From contig CM046303.1 in NCBI GenBank assembly GCA_025267735.1, positions 34,014,380-34,078,379 of the forward strand: a stretch of 64,000 nt of DNA, given 5' to 3'. Positions within the stretch are counted from its first letter, which is position 1, and every line of letters begins with the position of its first letter. The position numbers were made by a program, and so were the translations under genes. The stretch is from Mactra quadrangularis (Eukaryota > Mollusca > Bivalvia > Venerida > Mactridae). The notes under the pieces are model-generated. The model was given only the letters and a program-made list of their open reading frames with translations. It did no database searches and was not told the origin of the DNA. This document shows positions 55,850 through 64,000 of this stretch, piece after piece.

Positions 55850-56400
55850 TCTTAAGGTTTCAACTTCAAACTTTAAATATATGTTCCTTTTTATCACCCT
55901 CATCTCATGTGATAAAGTTCATAACTCCAAAAACATTTTTTTTAAATCCCCTGGAACTTTTTGGAGTTTTTTTAAAAAAATGTTTGTTTTTAATGAAACA
56001 GTTTTATTTCTGTAGGTATCAACTTCAAACTTTATATGTATGTTCCTTAATATCAACCACATCTCATGTAACAGGGTTCATAACTAAAAATACATTTTTT
56101 TTCAGAATTGTCTGACCTTGAACTTAGAGTTTTCTTTAAAAAATATTCATTTTTACTGCAACTGTTTTATTACTTTAGGTATTGACTTCAAACTTTAAAT
56201 ATATGTTCCTTAATATCAACCACATCTCATGTGACAAGGTTCATAACTCCAAATATATTTGTTTTGAAAATTGTCTCCCATGAACTTAAATTTTCTTTAA
56301 AGAAATATATATTTTTTTACTTTAAATTTGTTAAGCTTATATTTTAAAATTTGTATGTTCCTTATCATCAACCACATCTCATGTGACAAATACTTACTTA
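55850..56400. repeat. Tandem repeat, about 160-bp unit, 3.5 copies
   Basis: ACTTCAAACTTTAAATATAT and TATGTTCCTTAATATCA recur near 55862, 56024 and 56188, with a decayed fourth near 56345. Each is followed by CATCTCATGTGAYAA. Confidence 0.8.
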
Positions 56401-58610
56401 GTAGAGCATGTTGTCTCTATTGACAGCTCTTGTGATAATTATATTTGCTTTGTAAATCCATGTAGTAGATTCTTCAAACACTTCTTAACCTCCAGATGAT
56501 AGAGTATATGGAACAAAAATCAAGAAATAACATTAATACCTAATAAAACCTGGTTATGAGGGGGAAATCTGCCATTTTGGTCATGTGTTTTACCACCCTG
56601 ATTAAGTGTATAGATTAAAAGGAGAAAACAAACATTTTGCCTGCTTCATTGTTGTATTATGAAATGCTAAATGCTTTCTAAGCAGAATAATATATTCATC
56701 AAATAACAAGGTATGATTCAGACTGTGCTATTCATGCTTGACAACTTGGGTTAATTTCTTTTTTACAAAATAATTGAATTAATATATCTGCTTATAGCCA
56801 CTGTGAATCTTGCTTCAAAAACTGTTTTGAATTTTATTAATTTTACTTATTACTGTAGATTGACTTTTAAATTGAAATCATGTTTAATTGAAATATTAGT
56901 ATTATGTCATTTAAAGCTTTTTTAACTTATTATGTCTTTTCTTTGTTCAAATTGAAATTAAATTTGGGTTACTTAAGTAAAAAGAAAATATTTCCTTACC
57001 AACTTTGGTGACAATTTGGCACCTTTTTCAGCTATCATCAAAATTGAAAAGTAAATAAATGTTCCTCTGAGTAGAAGAAATTTTACATAGTGAATAATCC
57101 TGAGCAGGAAATTAATTTGGACATATAACAATAAATAATTTTTGGACTTTCAGCGATTTTGCCGAAAGGCTTAAGTTATACCACAAACGAAAACTATCGA
57201 CGGTTCAAATGCCTGACCAGTTAAACCTGCAGAGTGATACATGTGTCTCTGATTTACTATGCAGTCAATTTCTAGGCGATAAAAGTAGTTCTGTCAATCA
57301 ACTGACGCGTCTTTGTTTCAGTGTCAGTGACAGTAGTTTACTTAAATTGATAACATGTGAATAGGCAAAGTCAAATCTCGTTAATACACTAAGCAGTAGT
57401 ATTTGCAAGTAATACAGGATAGTACAAACACTTCGCCCATATTTTTTGCCCTGCTCGATTCGTACTTGAATCTAATGTTTTAGGAGTAATCATTAGTATG
57501 GATGCATTAGGTTCAATGTGCAAGAAAGCCTTTCTGTATTTCAATACTTTAATAATGTAAAGGAGAAAGGTTGTGGGCCCTATTTAAGGGGAAATTAGGG
57601 GAACTAATTATTTTGTCTAAGGATAAATTTGGTCTTGTTGTTTAAGAATTTCAACCAATGAAGCCATATATCTACGTCTGAGAAATCACTATGACGTTAT
57701 TAAAATGTCATAAAAAAGCATTCTGTGGTACAACATTTTTAAGACTGGGGAATTTTTAAGCAGCAAATGGAAAAATATATGCAGTTTTAGGGGAGAGGCG
57801 AATGTGGCTGAATTTTGGTCCTAAACGGCTTAAAAACCTGTGCTGTATATTTCATGCACAACTTATTTGAGAAAGTACTACTCTCAGATTTTGGGGAAAT
57901 ATTTTGCTTTTAGATTACCAACATGTGTTAGACTCTTTAATGAACAGCTTTTATTTGATAACTTTGTGTAATAAAGACTTGCAGTCAGAACAGTGAAAGT
58001 TGTGATTGAATGCATGTCTAATGATTTCCCAGATAGTAAAACTAGCAAGATAGCTCTTACAATGTTGACATCATTTCTTGTTTTATAAACTTTGACAGGC
58101 TGTCATGTTCCACAATACCTGTCATTTCTTTTATTCATGTATGACAACACAAAGCTCATGTATTGGTGCACATTGTTAAATGCTTGCTTGCATTTTTTAT
58201 TTATTTTTTTAAATTTACTTGAATTAATTGCTGCTTGAGTCAGTCTAGCTGAACAAATGATGAATTGAATGTATTGAAATTTAATTTTCATTAGACCATG
58301 AATTGCATTTGAAAACAAATAACAATATTACTATGCAGATTTTAAGTGTCGTGATTTAATTTATGATATTATAATGAATAGTTTATGTCAGGAAATGCTT
58401 ATTGTGTTCATAATCTATGCTCGTTTGATTTTATCTTATCTACAGCTGACTGAGATTTCTATTACGAATATTTTTCATAATTGTTTTTTTTATAATTTTC
58501 ATTAGGGTTCAATTTAAACAAAAACTATGCTGATTGATATCAGGACTGATTATTTGTTTGTCATTGTAAGCTATCTGGTTAAGGTATACACTCTCTTTTG
58601 AAAAGTTGTT
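56401..58610. other. Probable DPF intron, nothing firmly recognised
   Basis: A possible acceptor CTTTCAG at 57153 opens 23 codons ending in a stop, which I do not accept as an exon. No other candidate. Confidence 0.35.
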
Positions 58611-58611
58611 C

Positions 58612-58690
58612 GCACCCGACTGGCTCAGTTGGTAGGGCACAAGTTTACTGATCTAGGGGTTGTAGGTTTGATACCAAGAGAGGGCATACT
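58612..58690 (+). repeat. tRNA-derived SINE-like element
   Basis: A-box TGGCTCAGTTGGTAGGGCA and B-box-like GTAGGTTTGATACC are spaced as in a tRNA. The acceptor stem does not pair. Confidence 0.5.
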
Positions 58691-58961
58691 TTTATGGAGC
58701 TTGGTCATATTGTTATTTCTATGGCTAATAACTGGTTAACAGCTAAACCCAGAGATTTAGCTTTTTCTAGGAATGGTGAGTAGGTTGACTGTCTGTCATA
58801 ATATGACCTATACAATGTGTTGCTACGGCTGTAAACAAAAAAAGTATGGTGCATGCTTTCAAAATAGCGTAATTTTTCAATTCATTACTATATATTTGTC
58901 ATTTTGTATTGATTACATAAATTAGGTAACTTGTGATTCATAAATTATTTGATGATATTAA

Positions 58962-59494
58962 AGGGATATACAGGCAAATGACTGTGCCAAAAGTATAGAA
59001 CCAAGTTTAGTCTTTAAAACAGTATTAAGAACGTAAGAATTCACCTACTAATAACATTTGTCACTTATTTATAACATTCAACTGAACGAATTAAAACATG
59101 TGAAATACATTGTTGAAAACAAAAGTAGGATACTGAGGGAATCACCAAGCTATTTATAGATTTGTTATATGTCAGACTTGCTGAAATTAAACATTTTCAT
59201 TGCTCACTTCTTTTCTTTTCAACTTTCTTAGGAGGTTAGGATATCTTTTTAATAGAATTATACTAATGTTGCACAATAACAAGCTCTAGTAATTTCTCAT
59301 CAGTAAATTTTAGCACTAATCTATTTTTAGCTAACCTGACCCACGTGGGTCTAGTTAGAAAACACCCCAAATATTACGAGAAAATAAATATTTTGCTAAA
59401 ACATAATTATAACTGTGTCTGTTGCATTTACAGTTATAAAAAATACAGTTCAAAGTCAGGAATTATGAAGTTGAAATTTTGCCTGTATATCCCT
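58962..59494. mobile_element. TTAA-flanked MITE with AGGGATATACAGGC TIRs
   Basis: TTAA-AGGGATATACAGGCAAA at the left and TTTGCCTGTATATCCCT-TTAA at the right; 533 bp. TTAA targets indicate a piggyBac- or Kolobok-type mobiliser. Confidence 0.8.
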
Positions 59495-59811
59495 TTAAAC
59501 AGTCATCTGGAGTAAGTAATTACCTCCTATCTGAAAATAGAGCAATTTTGAATGCATCTATTCAAGTCTTTGACTTAGTTAAAAGTCTGACATGTTGAGT
59601 AGCTAAGAAATATGATTATTATACTGTGTCATCCAAAATAACTTTTAGAATGTGAAAAAGCTTGGATTATTTCATTAATACGATTAAATTTTATCTAGGT
59701 TTCCAGTTTTTACACATTTAAAATGATAGTTATAATGAATTGTAACATTTGAAAGTGGGCATACTTATACTTCATACAATTTAAATAGACTATATCTGGA
59801 ATTCAAATATT

Positions 59812-59963
59812 TGGGTTTTCACCTCCGGTACAAACAAACTTTCACCGTTACAATGAAAACAAGCGTACAAAGAACAAAAGGATTTTATCCATAGTTCGTG
59901 CTTTTTAGCAATAATGTGTAGAAAACTTTGTTTGTACCCCCTGTGCATGGACGGAAAAACCCA
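59812..59963. mobile_element. Small TIR element TGGGTTTT...AAAACCCA
   Basis: The ends TGGGTTTTCACCTCCG and CGGAAAAACCCA and the subterminal GGTACAAACAAA/TTTGTTTGTACC are inverted. 152 bp. Confidence 0.55.
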
Positions 59964-59984
59964 TAAATTTAAATTCCGGATTAG

Positions 59985-60085
59985 GGGCCCGTATTATCAA
60001 GCATCTTACGACCAATTTTAGTCCTAAATCCTTCTATATTGTATTGTTAAATTATCGTAAGATTTTTGATAATATGCTGCCTAGG
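59985..60085. repeat. Hairpin-forming repeat GTATTATCAAGCATCTTACG
   Basis: GGGCCCGTATTATCAAGCAT and CTTACG face CGTAAG and TTTGATAATATGC about 60 bp later. It is a palindromic MITE-like unit; a weaker relative may lie near 24402-24510. Confidence 0.5.
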
Positions 60086-61593
60086 TCTATTGTTGTACAT
60101 GTTATTTTGGATATTTAATAATTTCTCAGGTGTTGGTAAAAATTTAAAAGCAAATAAAATATTTACAGAAGTGTTATAGTAATTATGGATGGCATTGTAT
60201 TTATTTCTTGTAATTTTAAGCAGCCATAAAATCATAAAATCATTTTTCAAATTAGAATTGTATACCTTAACATTTTGGTTTTTTACTTGAATGTGATTTA
60301 TCTACCGTTGAAAGTACAAGGTTGATAAAAGATTACATAAAGACCGTATTTTGATGTCTGATACTTCAGCTGTCATGTTGGGAACATAACTATCCCAGAT
60401 GTGTGTAAATTGATGTATTGTATTTCGTTTGACACACTGAAAAAAAAACAGTCTGCATAAATTTATAGCCTTATTTTATTATAGCTTAATTTGCACCAAT
60501 GTGATATTTTGACTATGGTCTTCAATGTTTTGAAATTGTAGAGATAAAGTGCAGCACAATTGAAATGATTAAATTATTTTCTAAACCTAAGGTGTATTTT
60601 TTCTTTTAGTTTTCCCAATTTTACCGAGAATTAGCTAGCATTTTTATTATCAGCTGAAAAGATAGTATTCCCTCAGCTGGCCATGTTAACTGTTAACTAT
60701 GCTCTACTTAAATGACAATTTTTGTTTTTTTTATAGCGGTTTTCATTTAAAGGGGTCAAGAATTATGGTGGCATCTGCCCATTAAAATTTATGACGTCTA
60801 GTCTATCTCGTCAGATGCTTGTCTGCTTGTTGTGAATCTATTATAAAACTTGAATTATTCTGTAATCTAAATATGATTTTGCTAAAAAAAACAATATGAT
60901 GAACTTGAGGTGTAAAAACTTGGGTTTTGTAAATTTTTCGAAAATTTTGGGAAATATTTTTGAGGTTATGACCTTTGCTGTAAAATTTTGTATTAATCCA
61001 ATAGAATGATGGAAGCTTACTTTGCTCAGCTGTTTTTGTACAGATGACTGGCATAAATGGTTAACTAAATTATTCCATTTGTTTGCTTTATTTGAAATAC
61101 ATGTATAGTGATAGCTCTGATGGGATTATTTGGATTTTATGGTTTTTGTTTCACAGTTTGATTAGAATTGTGATTATTGAATGTATTGAAGTGTAAGCAA
61201 ACATATTAGGAACAGCAATAGTTAAAACACAGACCATCCACACAGCCAAAATACAAAGAGCAAAAAATGTTAGGATTTTTAAAATTTTGCTATAAAAGGG
61301 ATGCCAGAAACAAATAATAAACAAGAACCTAAGGGGTATTGTTGGCTTTGTTGCCTGGTCGAGATTTAATTCACCAAGTAAGCTTTCAAAAAATATTTCT
61401 TTGAAAAAGGCATAGTGATCCCTTTATGAAATTGACAAATTTTCTGTTTTATTCAGAGTTTTCAGTAATTTGTGGGAGGTAAAGTTAGGTCAAATGTAAT
61501 ATGAACATATTCAATTCATAATGATAGCATATAAAACTTTATAAAAAAATGAAATTTTACATTTTTCACTGGTAAACAAATTTTATCGTATAA
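60086..61593. other. Probable DPF intron, nothing recognised
   Basis: AT-rich; no exon or repeat supported. Confidence 0.35.
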
Positions 61594-62185
61594 ACACCTG
61601 TTCTCGAACCTCACCTGATCTCGAACCTTTCATAAAAATGTTGTTTACTTTGCTGCGTAAATGCGCATGACGTCATCAACTCGTGTGCACAAATGTTTGG
61701 TCAACAACAGACCCAACTACAGCTGTCAAACGAGAATAATGCGCAAGAAACAGGTAATTAGAATGAATATTTTGTGATGGTGAACATTTTTCAGGAAATC
61801 CTAATTACCTTTTTCCGCTCTGTCAGTACAATCCATCAAATATTGTTTAAAAGTATGTTATTGCAAAAGAAGCACATGGCAGGTAGCCATTCCTGTCTTC
61901 TGCTTATAAAGTCATGTGACAGCTAATTATAACCTCACAAATAGCCAAATACGGTAGAGGTTCGAAATTAGGTCATCTATTTTTAGCCGTCATGACAGTT
62001 TTCAGAAAATGGTCGTGTTTTTTCTGGAAGAATTTGGATTTGTTGCAAATATAAAATATCAACAAATATATGATAGAAAAGTGGAATATAAGTTAAAAGG
62101 TGTGATTTTAATGTATTTATCTAAAAAAATTGTTGCATTAATTAGAAATGGCTCATTGAGTCCTTAGAGGTTCGAGAACCGGTGT
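61594..62185. mobile_element. 592-bp TIR element with CRE and a short ATG frame
   Basis: The ends ACACCTGTTCTCGAACCTC and GAGGTTCGAGAACCGGTGT are inverted. AGGTTCGA-type blocks occur internally. It contains TGACGTCA at 61668-61675 and an ATG frame at 61693-61753 that ends in a donor-like G-GTAATT. Confidence 0.65.
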
Positions 62186-62781
62186 GTCCACCATATTTCA
62201 TTTAAACCTAATTTTTACTGAAAAGCCTAATAGTTTTTGCACAGCTGTCCAAGCTAATGTTTTACCTAAATTTTAACAAATGCAATTTGCTCTAGCACAC
62301 CAATTTGTCCAATGAAATGTCTGGTATAGAGAAATGGATAAAAGATATGGCACCATTTGTTATTTGTAATAGTGTTGTTGCTGACTATTTTACTCTGTGT
62401 ATTATGGGTGGCTCACTATGCTAAATTTTGATTATACATTCCTCATGGTACGCTCCTGGCGGTATAACTGATCAGAGAATATTACTATTTTTTACTTTAT
62501 ACAAAATCAACCCTGGATTGGGTGGATTATCTTTTAAAGATATTTCTTGTTCAATCAAAGCTTAGCATTCAATTTTCATTAAAGAATAATTCTTCACTAC
62601 TTCTATAATGTGTTATGACACATTTCACTCCCCTATTAAATGAGGACCAATGTTCACATCCTATATAATTTAGCTCTTAAACGTTTTTGGATTATAAATA
62701 GTCAATGTTAATAAAATGAATATAGTGTGCTCTTTAAAGAAATCCTTTTTTTTAAAAATTAAACATTTTGTCAAACTTTAA

Positions 62782-63122
62782 AGGTACTCATTCACATTTC
62801 AACTTAAATATCAACTTTTTCTATACTTACCAAAATTGTATGGTAATATTTTTGGAAGCAGAAAGGTAGTGTTCTGATAATGACAATTTTAGTGCAAATT
62901 GACCAAACTACAAATGCTTGTGTTTCATGTAGTAAAAATATACACCGTATTCATGGTATAGACAATTTTAGTGCTTGTTTGTGACTTTTATTGTAAATTT
63001 CTTGCAACATATAGGTCAGTTTGTCTAAAGATATTAAGAATTAATGTTTTTGACACAATTACAGACACTGAATGGTATTTTGAAATTATCAAAAAATAAA
63101 ACATATCTGTGAACTAGTACCT
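62782..63122. mobile_element. TTAA-flanked MITE with AGGTACT TIRs
   Basis: TTAA-AGGTACTCATTCACA and TGTGAACTAGTACCT-TTAA; 341 bp, no ORF. Confidence 0.72.
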
Positions 63123-64000
63123 TTAACTTAGAAAGTTAAATGAATGGTCATGTTTTATTTTGTCTCCAGTGCATGTTATATTTTGTAAACTTCAAGGTTG
63201 TAAGACAGTTTTTGCGTCTGCTGTAAATGGATATATCTTCATATAGTGGCTTTAACAAAGATGTCTGCAATATAATTAATTTATTGTTGTAATTGCATTA
63301 AATTCTACATTAAATTCTGCATGAAATTATTGATAACTTCAGGTGGGACCTCTTCTTATGTGTTTACTATGTGTTTTATGATTGTTGTTTTATTTTTAAA
63401 TCCATCAATATTTGTAATTGCTTTTATGTTGTGAAATAAGATATTTATTAAATACAGTATTTAATTATAATTTCATTTCTCCAATGTCGCTAATTCTTCA
63501 AATGTTTTATTTTCCCTTAGATTCTCACAGGCTGTATAATTTGTGGTTAAACTTGTTTACAGCTGGTCATGATGGGAATTTGATATTAGAAATATATATT
63601 ATTATGCAGATCGTTTATATTGATTAGGTCACATCTGTTGCATCCTTCTTTTGTATTCATTAGCAGAAGCATGAGCAGTTAGACAAACATTCTGCCTATA
63701 TGTTACTTTATCCCTTGTGAAGACAGACATGTCTTTTTGCTAGTAAAGATGCAATTTGTGTCATACATTCTGTGCAATCATCTGCTTTTATTTATTATAT
63801 AAGTTTTTATCAATTGTACTGTTTATTAGCCGTGTTTTTCAACAGAAAGGTCGGGCGGGCGTCCGGAGTCATTAACAATTGCGTTATAGTTTTCAATTTA
63901 GCATATCTTTCTGCCATTTATTGTCAGGTCTTAATGAAACTTCCAATGTTTTTTTCCACAAATTTGGGAATATGACCCATACCCCTAGAATTGGGAATTT
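63123..64000. other. Window end, probable DPF intron
   Basis: No exon found. GGTCGGGCGGGCGTCCGGAG at 63848-63867 looks like the start of a common bivalve repeat cut by the window edge. Confidence 0.35.

Noticed and set aside
57140..57240. Possible DPF exon after CTTTCAG at 57153
   Set aside because: It runs 23 codons to a stop in the required phase, has no good donor, and does not resemble any DPF segment.

Overview
This window looks like AT-rich, intron-rich and transposon-packed animal nuclear DNA, most likely from a mollusc and probably a bivalve. The inference rests on metazoan splice signals, two deeply conserved animal genes broken into many exons, a secreted glycine/tryptophan/tyrosine-rich repeat protein of the kind found in shell matrix or byssus, and a dense load of MITEs, tRNA-derived SINE-like sequences and tandem repeats. 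I did not identify the species. There are no bacterial-style operons, rRNAs or CRISPR arrays, and most open frames in the window are chance frames or shadows of repeats.

Layout. (1) 1-6.4 kb: repeats and transposons, including a MITE interrupted by a second, hAT-like MITE, both with 8-bp target-site duplications. (2) 6.44-9.45 kb, minus strand: a three-exon gene for a secreted Gly/Trp/Tyr-rich repeat protein, with a TATA box, a noncoding first exon, one coding exon and a spliced 3' UTR. (3) 9.5-15.8 kb: intergenic repeats. (4) 15.8-28.8 kb, plus strand: a large C2H2 zinc-finger gene with one 4.3-kb exon, a 7.85-kb intron filled with transposons, and a last exon that completes a zinc finger split by the intron. 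Its acidic SUMO-interaction-like motifs and SUMO-acceptor motifs suggest a nuclear SUMO-linked regulator. (5) 28.8-39.3 kb: a gene-poor gap between convergent genes, with copies of several repeat families. (6) 39.3-47.5 kb, minus strand: a complete seven-exon STUB1/CHIP gene (TPR co-chaperone and U-box ubiquitin ligase, 281 aa). Its introns carry a 1.6-kb foldback element and a probable Penelope-type fragment with hammerhead-ribozyme-like motifs. (7) 47.7 kb to the end, plus strand: the 5' exons of a DPF/Requiem (BAF45) gene, head to head with STUB1 with 222 bp between start codons. Its later exons (C2H2 and double PHD) lie beyond the window.

The genes have no evident shared pathway. STUB1 works in protein quality control and DPF in SWI/SNF chromatin remodelling; they may share a bidirectional promoter. 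Coding exons were assembled by hand from splice sites, reading phase and remembered family conservation. Transposon superfamily names rest on terminal inverted repeats (TIRs) and target-site duplications (TSDs), not on a database search.
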